A stretch of 64,000 bases of DNA from WLMZ01 sp037139095 (GTDB lineage Bacteria > Actinomycetota > Acidimicrobiia > Acidimicrobiales > Ilumatobacteraceae): assembly GCA_037139095.1 (NCBI GenBank), contig JBAXHD010000001.1, positions 148,076-212,075 on the forward strand, read 5' to 3'. The notes below the pieces were generated by a model. It worked only from the letters and a program-made list of their open reading frames with translations. It did not search any database and was not told the DNA's origin. How positions within the stretch are numbered: the stretch's first letter is position 1; each line of letters begins with the position of its first letter. A program made the position numbers and the translations under genes. This document shows, one piece after another, positions 41,319 through 50,412 of the stretch.

Positions 41319-42920
41319 CTACTCGCCCGCAACCAGCGATGACAGCTCGATGGTGGACGTGTCGACTGATTCTTCAACATGATCGCCGCCACGTGCTGGC
41401 AGGTAGCGCCAGACGACAGCAGCGGCCACCACGACCACGATCGAGGCGAGACGCAGACCAGAACTGAGGCCTGCCACAAACGCATCTTTCACCGCGACTG
41501 AAAAACTCAGAGCCTGTTCGCCGAGATTGCTGGCGGTTTTGAGGCCTCCGCCGAGCGACGAACGTGCGTCGCTGAGGGCTTGACCGCTGAGACCAAAGGC
41601 GTGCGCGATGGAGTCGACACGATGTCCGTACACGGCCGACACAACGCTGCCAATGAAGGCAACGCCGAGTGCTCCGCCCATTTGGCGGGTGGTGTCATTG
41701 ACAGCAGAGCCGACGCCAGCTTTCTCGCGGGGCAGAGAGCCCATCACCGACTCGGTGGCGGGGGGCATGGTCATGCCAACGCCGGCCGAGAGCAAACAGT
41801 AGGGAATGATCGCGATGAGATACGGCGTGTCACGGTGCAACAACGACAACAGCAGCAGCGCGAAGGTGACCAAGAAGAGGCCGATAACGATGACTCGTTT
41901 CGAGCCCATGCGTTCGACGATGCGGGCCGACAGCGGAGCCACGACCATCATTGCGAGCGCATAAGGAACGAGCCGCACGCCCGCTTGCAGTGGGCTGTAG
42001 CCGTGCACAAACTGCCAGTACTGGGTCATCAAGAACAGCGAGCCAAACATCGCGAAGAACGTGAGTGTGACGGCGGTGTTGGCGGCAGCGAAACGAGGGT
42101 TACGGAAGAAATGCATGTCGAGCATTGGGTGATCGATGCGCAGTTCCCATGCAATGAACGATGCAATCGCGATAATGCCCACCACGAATCCGGCGATGAC
42201 CTGCGAGTCGGACCAACCGCGTACGGGCACCTCGATGATGCCGTAGAGCAGAGCGCCGAGGCCGAGCATCGAGAGCAATGATCCGAGCGGGTCGAGCTTG
42301 CCCTGATTGGGATCGCGCGATGTGCGCAGCAAGATGCCGCCCGCTACGAGGGCCAACACGCCGATGGGCACGTTGACCCAAAACACTGAACTCCACGAGA
42401 AATGTTGGAGCAACAAGCCTCCGGTGATGGGTCCGAGTGCAACACCGATACCCGAGAAGCCCGCCCAGATGGCGATGGCTCGACCGCGCTCTTTTGGATC
42501 GCGGAACACATCGGTGAGGATCGACAATGTCGAGGGCATGATGAGGGCGCCACCGATGCCCATAAAGGCTCGTGTGACGATGAGTTGCGACGCTGATGTT
42601 GCGAGCGCCGAGAACACCGAACCGGCCATGAACAACAGGATTCCGGCTTGTAGCGCACCTTTGCGGCCGAAGCGATCGCTGAGGCTGCCCGTGGTGAGCA
42701 GTAGCCCCGCGAACACCAGCGTGTACGAGTCGATGATCCATTGCACTTGGCTGTTCGAGGCGTGCAGATCTCTGATGAGCGAGGGGATCGCCACGTTGAG
42801 GATGGTGTTGTCCATCACGATGATGGTCATGCTGAGAATCAGCACACCGAGGACCCACCATCGGCGGTCGTGGTGCTCAGATTGAAGGTCGTTTGGTATG
42901 GCCGTAACTGTTGTGGACAC
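41319..42920 (-). CDS. DHA2-family (14-TM) drug efflux MFS transporter
   Basis: A 533-aa EmrB/QacA-type transporter with about 14 helices. TM1 contains the signature MDNTILNVAIPSLIRDL, loop 2-3 is DRFGRKGALQAG, and motif C in TM5 is GVALGPITGGLLL. It should export lipophilic drugs or fatty acids by proton antiport. GTG start at 42920. Control by the downstream TetR gene through the palindrome at 42958-42988 is likely. Confidence 0.93.
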   Translation of the reverse strand: MSTTVTAIPNDLQSEHHDRRWWVLGVLILSMTIIVMDNTILNVAIPSLIRDLHASNSQVQWIIDSYTLVFAGLLLTTGSLSDRFGRKGALQAGILLFMAGSVFSALATSASQLIVTRAFMGIGGALIMPSTLSILTDVFRDPKERGRAIAIWAGFSGIGVALGPITGGLLLQHFSWSSVFWVNVPIGVLALVAGGILLRTSRDPNQGKLDPLGSLLSMLGLGALLYGIIEVPVRGWSDSQVIAGFVVGIIAIASFIAWELRIDHPMLDMHFFRNPRFAAANTAVTLTFFAMFGSLFLMTQYWQFVHGYSPLQAGVRLVPYALAMMVVAPLSARIVERMGSKRVIVIGLFLVTFALLLLSLLHRDTPYLIAIIPYCLLSAGVGMTMPPATESVMGSLPREKAGVGSAVNDTTRQMGGALGVAFIGSVVSAVYGHRVDSIAHAFGLSGQALSDARSSLGGGLKTASNLGEQALSFSVAVKDAFVAGLSSGLRLASIVVVVAAAVVWRYLPARGGDHVEESVDTSTIELSSLVAGE

Positions 42921-42957
42921 GAGCGCAGTTCTCTCTTGTTGGCCGGATGGCTAGATG

Positions 42958-42988
42958 ATTACGAAACTAGACCGTTCAGTATCGTAAT
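42958..42988. promoter_or_regulatory. Imperfect 31-bp palindrome, likely TetR operator
   Basis: The 15-base arms match at 12 of 15 positions, with perfect outer ends ATTACGA and TCGTAAT, centred at 42973. It lies 38-68 bp upstream of the efflux gene start. Position and size fit an operator for the TetR protein encoded in the same operon. Confidence 0.6.
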
Positions 42989-43020
42989 AGGCCGCTCGGG
43001 TGTGTGACACATTGCACTTG

Positions 43021-43875
43021 CTAGTGCGAACGGCGGATCCTGATGCGGGCTCCAGGTCGGGCCTGACTCAACGCGTTGAGCGCGCCTTGATCGACAATGC
43101 CAAGAACCGGGTATCCGCCAGTGACTCCACAATCGGGGCCGAGCACTACTGGCACGCCGTTGCCCGGCAACTGCACGCAGCCTGCGATAACCGGGAAGCT
43201 CGCAAGGTCAGACGTTGGCGCACCCAGCGCCGGCCCCGCGAGCCGAAAGCCGATGCGGTCGCTGCGGGCATCGAGTTGCCACTCGGTGTGCAGCAGCACC
43301 TTCCATCCGTCGGAATCAAGCGCATCGTCGTGTGGTCCCGGTGCCAAGATGAGGATGATCTCATCGAATGGTGGACGCACGGCGACCACATCGAACCAAG
43401 CGGGTTCGATATCGAGGTTCTCGATGCTCAGCGTGTCGCCGATAGCGAGCGGCTCGGGTCCGATGCCACCCAAAGTGTCGCGCGAGCGGCTACCAAAGAC
43501 GGTTGGTGCAGTCAGGCCACCGCGGAACGCCACGTACACGCGCATCCCTGACACCGCTCTGGAGAGCGAGATCTCGTCGCCGGGCGCCACATTGAGCGCG
43601 TGGTTCTGTCCGTGAGGTTCTCCGTTGATGCGCACATCGACAGGCGCTCCGGTGACTGCCAACGTGCACGATCGCTCGGCGCGTAAGCGCAAGCCACCGA
43701 GGAGCACTTCGATGCCGGCGGCAGTGGGGCTATTGCCGCAGAGTCGTTGAGCGAGAGCGTGCGATGCGACATCGGCAGCACCGGCTCGAGCGACTCCCTG
43801 CGAAGCGAACGCCGAGCGTCCGAGGTCTTGAATGAGCGACAGATTCCCGGGGTCGAGAACAACAAAGTGGCTCAC
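43021..43875 (-). CDS. pxpC: 5-oxoprolinase subunit C (KipA-like)
   Basis: A 284-aa protein of the biotin-dependent carboxyltransferase-like/PxpC family, part of the ATP-dependent prokaryotic 5-oxoprolinase that opens pyroglutamate. It opens FVVLDPGNLSLIQDLGRSAFASQGVARAGAAD and has VPVVLGPDCGVTGGYPVLG and RVYVAFRGGL, all family landmarks. GTG start overlaps the pxpB stop (GTGA). The usual partner PxpA (LamB/YcsF) is not in this window. Confidence 0.88.
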   Translation of the reverse strand: MSHFVVLDPGNLSLIQDLGRSAFASQGVARAGAADVASHALAQRLCGNSPTAAGIEVLLGGLRLRAERSCTLAVTGAPVDVRINGEPHGQNHALNVAPGDEISLSRAVSGMRVYVAFRGGLTAPTVFGSRSRDTLGGIGPEPLAIGDTLSIENLDIEPAWFDVVAVRPPFDEIILILAPGPHDDALDSDGWKVLLHTEWQLDARSDRIGFRLAGPALGAPTSDLASFPVIAGCVQLPGNGVPVVLGPDCGVTGGYPVLGIVDQGALNALSQARPGARIRIRRSH

Positions 43876-44510
43876 GCGTTGAGGCTCACGAAACGCACGT
43901 GGTCACCCGGCTGCACAAGTGAGGGTTGTTCGCGGCTGCCATCGAAGAGCACAGCGTTGGTGTGGCCAAGCAAGTGCCAACCCCCGGGTGACGCTTGCGG
44001 ATAGATGCCGGCTTGGTCGACGGCAATTGCAACCGAACCGACAGGCACGCGGACACGCGGTGTGTCGTGGCGGGGAAGCCACAGCCGTTGATCGAGGCCG
44101 GACAGATACGGAAAGGCGCGCGAGAAGCCCAAGCACACCACCGTGTAGAGAGGTGCGCAGTGTCGGGCGATGACCTCCTCGCGTGACATCGACACTGCTG
44201 CGGCAACGTTGTCGAGATCATCGCCGTTGTAGATGACATCGATGGTGATTTCCTTCGCCGCGCGGTGGGCCACAATGTCGAGCGGCAACTTCGAGATGGC
44301 CTCGATGAGCGCTGCTGATGACATCGACGATTCGACGAGCACGGAGCGCCAACCTGGCCTCGCTCGCGCATCAAGCGCTGATTCATTGATGGCTCGACAC
44401 CAACGAGATGCGATGTCTCCGTTGTCGAAATCGAGCAGCACACCGTCGTTGCCGAAGCGCCGCCAGCTCAGGGCATTGGCGCTTGGCGACTGCGGGGAAG
44501 GCAATGTCAC
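43872..44510 (-). CDS. pxpB: 5-oxoprolinase subunit B (KipI-like)
   Basis: About 212 aa from GTG 44510, which overlaps the dienelactone hydrolase stop (GTGA). It has the family sequence CLGFSRAFPYLSGLD, then LPRHDTPRVRVPVGSVAIAVDQAGIYPQASPGGWHLLGHT, diagnostic for the PxpB/KipI (CT_C_D) domain. It partners PxpC. The longer frame upstream is antisense or in the hydrolase and is not used. Operon: hydrolase, pxpB, pxpC. Confidence 0.88.
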   Translation of the reverse strand: MTLPSPQSPSANALSWRRFGNDGVLLDFDNGDIASRWCRAINESALDARARPGWRSVLVESSMSSAALIEAISKLPLDIVAHRAAKEITIDVIYNGDDLDNVAAAVSMSREEVIARHCAPLYTVVCLGFSRAFPYLSGLDQRLWLPRHDTPRVRVPVGSVAIAVDQAGIYPQASPGGWHLLGHTNAVLFDGSREQPSLVQPGDHVRFVSLNA

Positions 44511-45223
44511 ATGCCTACTTCGTTGAAGAAGTCGAGCATCGCGCGCCATGAACGTTCGTCGGTGAGCTTGTCGTACGCGATGCCCGGGACGCCCGCAGCG
44601 CTTGCGTTGGGGTTCGTGAAGCTGTGCACGGCGCCGCCATAGATGTTCATTCGCCAATCGACGTTGCCAGCGCGCATCTCGGCTTCGAAGTCGGCGCGTT
44701 GGGCAGCAGGAATCATCGGGTCTTCGCTGCCGATGCACACCAGAACCTTGGCTGTGATGTTGGCGGCGTCTTGTGGTCGCGCCGTGGCGAGGCCCGAATG
44801 GAAGCCAACTACGGCGAGCAGATTGGTGCCGCCGCGAGCGAGCTCGAGTGCCATCGTTCCGCCGAAGCAGTAGCCAATGGAAGCGACGCGCGCTGGGTCT
44901 ACCTGTGGCTGGGCAAGCAGCACCTCGAGACCTGCGCGACCAAGTGCACGAGTGCGCTCTGGATCGCCCATCAGTGGCCCGAGGCGGGCCATCATCGCGC
45001 CCATGTCGGAAAGACGCTGCCCGCCGCCGTGGTAGTCGAGCGCGAAGGCTACGTAGCCGAGGTCTGCCAAGCGATTGGCGCGGCCTTTGGCGTGATCGTC
45101 GATGCCGGGGCCCTCATGGTTCACGAGAACTGCGGGGTATGAGCCGGGAGCATCAGGCACCGCAAGATGACCGATCATCGTGACGCCATCTACCAAGTAA
45201 CTGATTTCTGAAGTGGTTGCCAT
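44507..45223 (-). CDS. Dienelactone hydrolase family protein
   Basis: A 238-aa alpha/beta hydrolase with the Cys nucleophile typical of dienelactone hydrolases (GYCFGG near residue 118), Asp in CIGSEDPMIP and His in GAVHSFTNP. Family members cleave dienelactone in chlorocatechol breakdown, but many act on other esters. No catechol genes are nearby, so the substrate is open. It is the first gene of the run ending in pxpB and pxpC. Confidence 0.88.
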   Translation of the reverse strand: MATTSEISYLVDGVTMIGHLAVPDAPGSYPAVLVNHEGPGIDDHAKGRANRLADLGYVAFALDYHGGGQRLSDMGAMMARLGPLMGDPERTRALGRAGLEVLLAQPQVDPARVASIGYCFGGTMALELARGGTNLLAVVGFHSGLATARPQDAANITAKVLVCIGSEDPMIPAAQRADFEAEMRAGNVDWRMNIYGGAVHSFTNPNASAAGVPGIAYDKLTDERSWRAMLDFFNEVGM

Positions 45224-45274
45224 GCGGCGACCCTAGTGATCGCGCCGCCTCGTGATGTTGCCCTGCGGTCGTTA

Positions 45275-46246
45275 CTAGGGGACCAACAACACGCGACCGA
45301 ATGCCTGCCGGCTCTCGATGTAACGATGGGCCGCTTCGGCCTCGGCGAGTGGAAACACTTTGTCGGTAACGACCGAGAGCTGGCCCGCAGCGATCCGGGC
45401 GATGAGGCCTTCGATCATCGTGCGAGTGCGCACCGGATTGACCGCAAGCTCTGCGCCGAGGAACACACCGTTGATCGAGCCGTTCTTCATCATGATCGGC
45501 CAGATTTCGGGAGCCTTCTCTTCGCGACCAGCGCGACCAACCCAACTCACTCGACCGCGATACGCCAATGAGGCAATGCTGCCTTCGAGGGTCTTGCCGC
45601 CTACCGAATCGACCACCAGGTTCACACCCTTGCCATCGGTGAGTCGCATCACCTGCGCGGCTACGTCGGTGTTCGAGTAATTGATGCCGTGGTCCAATCC
45701 GTATTCGTGAAGTCGGTCGAGACGTTCGTCGCTTGATGCAGTGGCGAGCACCATCGAGGCGCCCGCTTGCTTGGCGAGTTGAATCGCTGCAAGTCCGACC
45801 CCGCTTGCGCCAGCTTGGATGAGCACGGTCTCGCCCGATTGGAGACCACCGAATTCGAAGAGGCAGTCGTCGGCCGTACCGAACTCGATGGGGATGCCTG
45901 CCGCGTCGTTCACAGACATCGAGTCGGGCACCGCAAAAGCCGATGTCTCAGGAACGCTGACCAATTCGGCGTGACTTCCGAATGCCATGGTCGCGGCAAC
46001 TTTCTGACCAACCTGCAACGTGGTCACCTTTGGCCCTGTTGCTATGACAACGCCACCCACTTGGTAGCCAACGATGTGCGGATTGCTCGCCAGCGCGCCG
46101 CCCTGGCGATTGAGGACGTCGCCGCCTTGGATACCGACGGCGCCCACCTGAATGAGCACGCTGTTGTCGCGAATGATTGGGTCGGCAACCTCTTCGTATC
46201 GAAATACTTCGGGTCCGCCGGTGGAGTAGTAAACCGCTGCCTTCAT
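45275..46246 (-). CDS. Zinc-less NADPH:quinone oxidoreductase-like MDR protein
   Basis: A 323-aa medium-chain dehydrogenase/reductase. ATG 46246 starts MKAAVYYSTGGPEVFRYEEV; the longer frame is spurious. The nucleotide-binding loop AGASGVGLAAIQLAKQAGA lies near residue 148, and the structural or catalytic zinc Cys residues of alcohol dehydrogenases are absent, which fits quinone reductases. Divergent from deoC with 41 bp between the starts. Confidence 0.88.
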   Translation of the reverse strand: MKAAVYYSTGGPEVFRYEEVADPIIRDNSVLIQVGAVGIQGGDVLNRQGGALASNPHIVGYQVGGVVIATGPKVTTLQVGQKVAATMAFGSHAELVSVPETSAFAVPDSMSVNDAAGIPIEFGTADDCLFEFGGLQSGETVLIQAGASGVGLAAIQLAKQAGASMVLATASSDERLDRLHEYGLDHGINYSNTDVAAQVMRLTDGKGVNLVVDSVGGKTLEGSIASLAYRGRVSWVGRAGREEKAPEIWPIMMKNGSINGVFLGAELAVNPVRTRTMIEGLIARIAAGQLSVVTDKVFPLAEAEAAHRYIESRQAFGRVLLVP

Positions 46247-46287
46247 GCTCGGCACACTACGCGTTTTGCAGCGCCTACGATGAGCCG

Positions 46288-46950
46288 ATGGACCGTCGTG
46301 CTGTTGCGCAGATGCTTGATCACACGCTGCTGAAGCCGGAGGCCACACCCGAGCAGGTTGTTGCGCTGTGTCATGAGGCCGTTGAGTTGCAGGTGTTTGC
46401 GGTGTGCGTTTCGCCATCGATGGTCGAGGTGGCCCACGCAGCGTTGGTGGGCACGGCAGTGCGTACCGCCAGCGTAGTGGGGTTCCCGTCGGGAGCGCAT
46501 CAGGCCGCTGCCGTAGCGAACGAAGCGGCGTTGGCTGTTGCTGCTGGTGCCGATGAGATCGACATGGTCATCAACCTCGGGTGCGCAAAGTCAGGCGATT
46601 GGGCTGCTGTAGAGGCAGGTATCGCAGCGGTGCGCGGTGAGGTTCCGGGCCCCCGCCTGCTCAAAGTGATCATTGAGTCCGCAGCGTTAACCAACGACGA
46701 AATCGTGCAGGCCTGTCAGGCTGCGATGCGAGCGAACGCCGACTTCGTGAAAACCTCTACCGGCTTTCACCCCACTGGGGGAGCCACTCTCGATGCTGTG
46801 CGGCTCATGCGTCACACAGTTGGTGCCGTCTGCGGCGTGAAGGCATCGGGCGGCGTCCGCACTGCTGAAGTTGCTCTCGCCATGATTGAGGCAGGGGCGA
46901 GCCGCATCGGCACGTCGTCTTCTGCTGCCATTCTCAACGCACTGAGCTGA
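46288..46950 (+). CDS. deoC: Deoxyribose-phosphate aldolase
   Basis: A 220-aa class I aldolase that splits 2-deoxyribose 5-phosphate to acetaldehyde and glyceraldehyde 3-phosphate. The Schiff-base Lys is in ADFVKTSTGF and the second Lys in GVKASGGVRT; N-terminal LDHTLLKP is diagnostic. ATG 46288 gives the standard length. It converges on deoA, its pathway partner in deoxynucleoside breakdown, with 15 bp between the stops. Confidence 0.95.
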   Translation: MDRRAVAQMLDHTLLKPEATPEQVVALCHEAVELQVFAVCVSPSMVEVAHAALVGTAVRTASVVGFPSGAHQAAAVANEAALAVAAGADEIDMVINLGCAKSGDWAAVEAGIAAVRGEVPGPRLLKVIIESAALTNDEIVQACQAAMRANADFVKTSTGFHPTGGATLDAVRLMRHTVGAVCGVKASGGVRTAEVALAMIEAGASRIGTSSSAAILNALS

Positions 46951-46965
46951 ACCCGATTCGCAGAA

Positions 46966-48237
46966 TCAACTGCGCAAGATGTCTGCAATCAATGGTGATA
47001 GCTCGGCGGGCTCAGGCGCAATAGTGACTGCATCGATCAGCGCCTCAAGCGCTCCGCCAAGCCGTTCTACATCGTCGATGTGTAGCTCAAGAATGGGTTG
47101 ACCCTTCTCTACGACATCACCTGGTTTCGCGAGGCACACCACGCCAGCAATCGAGCTCACCGGATCTTCTTTACGCGATCGCCCGGCGCCAAGTCTCCAG
47201 GCCGCTACGCCCACGGCAAACGCATCGAGGCGGGTGATGTAGCCAGACCGTTCGGCCCGAAGAATTTCCCGCCGCGATGCAATCGGTATTGGTGCATCTG
47301 GGTCACCACCTTGAGCCCGGATCATCTGGTTCCACACGTGCAGTGCCTGCCCGTTATGCAACACCGATGCGGGGTCCACATCGATCTGGGCAAGCGCCAA
47401 CATCTCGCGGGCGAGGGCCAGCGTGATCTCAAGAAGGTCGCTCGGGCCGCCACCATTCAGCGTCTCAATCGATTCGCTGACCTCGAGTGCGTTACCGGCA
47501 CTACGCCCAAGCGGCGTGTCCATGCGTGACAGCACAGCGGTGGTGCGCACACCGTGGGCCGCGCCCAGATGCACCATCGTCTCGGCGAGTTCGCGCGCCT
47601 GATCCAGTCGCTTCATGAACGCGCCGCTTCCAAAGGTGACGTTCAACACGAGTGACTCGGTGCCTTCGGCGATCTTCTTCGACATGATCGACGATGCGAT
47701 CAGCGGAATCGATTCGACAGTTGCCGTCACGTCTCGCAGTGCGTAGAGCTTTCGATCTGCTGGAGCCAGACCTGGCCCGGCTGCACAGATGACGAGGCCG
47801 ATGTCGTGCAGTTGGGTCAGCATCTGCTCGGGCGTAAGCGATGCCTGCCATCCGCTGATGGCCTCAAGCTTGTCGAGCGTGCCGCCGGTGTGGCCAAGGC
47901 CGCGCCCCGAAAGCTGGGGAACCGCTGCCCCGCATGCGGCCACCAACGGACACGCAACCAAACTCACCTTGTCGCCAACACCGCCGGTTGAGTGCTTGTC
48001 GACCGTGGGCTTTCCAACGGTCGACAGGTTCATTCGGTCGCCGCTATCGATCATCGCCGCTGTCCACTCGGACAGTTCGTCGGGGTTAAGACCACGAAAC
48101 ACAATCGCCATCAACATCGCGCTGGCCTGCTCATCGGCGATGCGGCCATGGGTGTATGAATCGATGAACCAGCGGACTTCAGCGTCGCTCAGGCGGCCGC
48201 CGTCGCGCTTGGTGCGAATCAGATCTACTGCCTGCAT
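46966..48237 (-). CDS. deoA: Thymidine/pyrimidine-nucleoside phosphorylase
   Basis: A 423-aa phosphorylase that releases base and (deoxy)ribose 1-phosphate. N-terminal AVDLIRTKRDGGRLSDAEVRWFIDSYTHG, the phosphate-binding KHSTGGVGDKVSL near residue 82, and the C-terminal barrel-sandwich hybrid (VCLAKPGDVVEKGQPILELH) are all present. With deoC it salvages deoxynucleosides. It is divergent from the oxidoreductase gene across 64 bp. Confidence 0.95.
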   Translation of the reverse strand: MQAVDLIRTKRDGGRLSDAEVRWFIDSYTHGRIADEQASAMLMAIVFRGLNPDELSEWTAAMIDSGDRMNLSTVGKPTVDKHSTGGVGDKVSLVACPLVAACGAAVPQLSGRGLGHTGGTLDKLEAISGWQASLTPEQMLTQLHDIGLVICAAGPGLAPADRKLYALRDVTATVESIPLIASSIMSKKIAEGTESLVLNVTFGSGAFMKRLDQARELAETMVHLGAAHGVRTTAVLSRMDTPLGRSAGNALEVSESIETLNGGGPSDLLEITLALAREMLALAQIDVDPASVLHNGQALHVWNQMIRAQGGDPDAPIPIASRREILRAERSGYITRLDAFAVGVAAWRLGAGRSRKEDPVSSIAGVVCLAKPGDVVEKGQPILELHIDDVERLGGALEALIDAVTIAPEPAELSPLIADILRS

Positions 48238-48301
48238 GCACTCAGCCTCGCGCAGTTCGAACCGTGTGCTGACCGAGCCTCGCTATAGCGTTGCCCTCAC
48301 T

Positions 48302-49396
48302 ATGACGACCACTTCTTCTCGCGGCACGGAACCAGTGCGATACGGCATCATCGGCTCGGGAATGATGGGGTGCGAGCACATTCTCGACATCGCCAAGATC
48401 GACAACGCCGAAGTGGTCGCGCTCAGTGACCCGGTGCAGTCGTCGCTCGATTTTGCGGCCGCTTGCGCAGGCCGACCGGTAGACACGTATCACGATCATC
48501 GGGTGTTGCTCGAGCGTGATGATCTCGACGCAGTGGTCATTGCTTCGCCCAACTTCACGCATGCCGCATTGCTTGCCGACGTGCTTGCCACCGACCTCGC
48601 AGTGATGGTTGAAAAGCCAATGTGCACAACGGTCGCCGACTGCCTCGATGTGCGTCAGCGTGCTGCTGATCGCGACGCAATGACGTGGGTCGGGCTCGAA
48701 TATCGCTTCATCCCTGTCGTGTCTACGTTGCTCGAGCAACTGCGCACTGGCGTGTGCGGCACCACGCGCATGGTGTCGATTCGCGAGCATCGGTTTCCGT
48801 TCTTAGTGAAGGTGGGCGACTGGAATCGGTTCAGCGAAAACACCGGTGGCACCTTGGTTGAGAAGTGTTGTCACTTCTTCGATCTGATGCGATTGGTTGC
48901 GGGTGCCGAGCCAACGCGTGTCTTCGCATCTGGCGGTCAAGATGTGAACCACCTCGACGAGGTGTACGACGGTCGTGTGCCAGACATTTTGGACAACGCG
49001 TTTGTTGTGGTCGACTTCGCAAACGGCGTTCGCGGCGCGCTTGATCTCTCGATGTTCGCCGAGGGCGGCCGCTTCGAACAAGAGATCACGGTCGTTGGCG
49101 ACAAAGCGAAACTCGAAACCACCTTCCCTGGAAACAGCGTGTTCGTGGGGCATCGTCATCAGCCCGGAGTTGCCGAGGTAGACGCACCCACACCGGCCGA
49201 CGTTCCGTATCCCGAGTTCCACGGCGGCTCGTCGTATCTCGAGCACCTTCGCTTCATCGAGTGCCTCCGCACAGGTTTGCCCGCCGAGGTCACCGTCGAC
49301 GATGGCCTGTGGTCGGTCGTCATGGGGGCAGCAGCGCACCGATCCATCGACGAGGGTCGCGTGGTGCACATCGCCGAATATGAGCTCGGTCTCTAG
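48302..49396 (+). CDS. Gfo/Idh/MocA-family oxidoreductase
   Basis: A 364-aa NAD(P)-dependent dehydrogenase. The Rossmann motif GIIGSGMMGCEHI is near residue 15, the EKP motif in VMVEKPMCTT near 105, and the His-containing HFFDLMR helix near 195 is typical. Family members oxidise sugars, inositols or cyclic alcohols; the substrate cannot be read here. ATG 48302 is preferred; the longer frame is antisense to deoA. Confidence 0.88.
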   Translation: MTTTSSRGTEPVRYGIIGSGMMGCEHILDIAKIDNAEVVALSDPVQSSLDFAAACAGRPVDTYHDHRVLLERDDLDAVVIASPNFTHAALLADVLATDLAVMVEKPMCTTVADCLDVRQRAADRDAMTWVGLEYRFIPVVSTLLEQLRTGVCGTTRMVSIREHRFPFLVKVGDWNRFSENTGGTLVEKCCHFFDLMRLVAGAEPTRVFASGGQDVNHLDEVYDGRVPDILDNAFVVVDFANGVRGALDLSMFAEGGRFEQEITVVGDKAKLETTFPGNSVFVGHRHQPGVAEVDAPTPADVPYPEFHGGSSYLEHLRFIECLRTGLPAEVTVDDGLWSVVMGAAAHRSIDEGRVVHIAEYELGL

Positions 49397-49442
49397 CTGC
49401 GCGCAAGTCGTTGGCAGCGCTCGAGCTTTGTAGGAATCACTC

Positions 49443-49460
49443 CCATTATCGCTAGAATGG
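49443..49460 (+). promoter_or_regulatory. Zur-like palindrome and -10 of znuA
   Basis: An 18-bp imperfect palindrome (CCATT outer arms, 7 of 9 pairs) overlaps TAGAAT at 49453-49458. That -10 lies only 6 bases before the GTG of znuA, so the mRNA is probably leaderless and a regulator bound here would block the polymerase. Zinc control by Zur is inferred; no zur gene is in the window. Confidence 0.5.
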
Positions 49461-49464
49461 TTCG

Positions 49465-50412
49465 GTGAAGCCCCTTCGAATCGCGCTACTGGCGACAGGC
49501 CTTCTCGCTGTCTCGACAGCGTGCGGTAGCTCGGGTGCATCCACTTCGTTTGGGCCAGGCAAGGTGAAGGTTGCTGCGGCCATCTATCCGATCGAAGAGA
49601 TCGTTCGAGCGGTCGGCGGTTCGCAAGTGTCGCTCGTCGAGTTGATTCCTCGCGGCCAGCCAGCGCATGACTATGAACCCACGCCGCGCCAAGTCACTGA
49701 ACTGCAATCGGCCGATGTCGTCTTCTATTTCGGTGGCGGATTTCAGCCCAGCGTCGAGAAGGCCGTTGCCTCCCTGCCGAGCAGCGTGCGCAAGGTCGAT
49801 CTGCTGAAGAGTGTCGAGCTGATCCCGGTGTCACAGCAACTTGCTGGCACCGATGGTGTTGTCGACGGCGAAGTTCTTGGCGATGGCTCTGATCCGCATG
49901 TGTGGATGTCGCCCCTCAATATGCAGCTCATGGTCGAGCAGGTGCGAGCAGTGCTGGTTGCATTCCCTTCGGTTGATGCGCCTGGCGCCGCCGCTGGGGC
50001 CGCCTCGTTCACCGCCGATCTTTCCAAGCTCGATGCTGATTTTCGCAGCGGTCTCGCGAACTGTGTGAGCCGCGTCATTGTTACCGCGCACCGATCGTTT
50101 GGCTACGTCGCTCACAATTACAACCTTGAGCAGATCGCGATTGCGGGTGTGTCGCCAACTGATGAGCCATCTGGAAAGACGCTTGAGGCCATTGCGCGCA
50201 GCGCCAAGGATCACAAGGTCACCACAATCTATTTCGAGACCAATCTGCCCGCCGAGTTATCGAAGACGATCGCTGACGAGGTTGGTGCCACCACCGCAGT
50301 GCTTGATTCTGTCGAGTCGTTGTCGAACAAACAGATTGCTGATGGGGCGGACTACGTTTCGTTGATGAGGTCGAACCTTGCCGCTCTCGAAAAGGGACTT
50401 GTCTGCTCGTGA
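49465..50412 (+). CDS. znuA: Zinc/manganese ABC transporter substrate-binding lipoprotein
   Basis: A 315-aa cluster A-I binding protein. The lipobox (LLAVSTACGSS) anchors it at the membrane. Metal ligands: His in PRGQPAHDYEPTP near residue 72, His in DPHVWMSP near 150, His in VTAHRSFGYV near 212 and Glu in YFETNLP near 260. The His-rich loop of E. coli ZnuA is missing. GTG start is 6 bases from the -10. First gene of znuABC; the GTGA overlap with znuC couples them. Confidence 0.88.
   Translation: MKPLRIALLATGLLAVSTACGSSGASTSFGPGKVKVAAAIYPIEEIVRAVGGSQVSLVELIPRGQPAHDYEPTPRQVTELQSADVVFYFGGGFQPSVEKAVASLPSSVRKVDLLKSVELIPVSQQLAGTDGVVDGEVLGDGSDPHVWMSPLNMQLMVEQVRAVLVAFPSVDAPGAAAGAASFTADLSKLDADFRSGLANCVSRVIVTAHRSFGYVAHNYNLEQIAIAGVSPTDEPSGKTLEAIARSAKDHKVTTIYFETNLPAELSKTIADEVGATTAVLDSVESLSNKQIADGADYVSLMRSNLAALEKGLVCS

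Noticed and set aside
47789..48301. Upstream extension of the Gfo/Idh/MocA frame
   Set aside because: It is antisense to deoA; the Rossmann start follows ATG 48302 directly.
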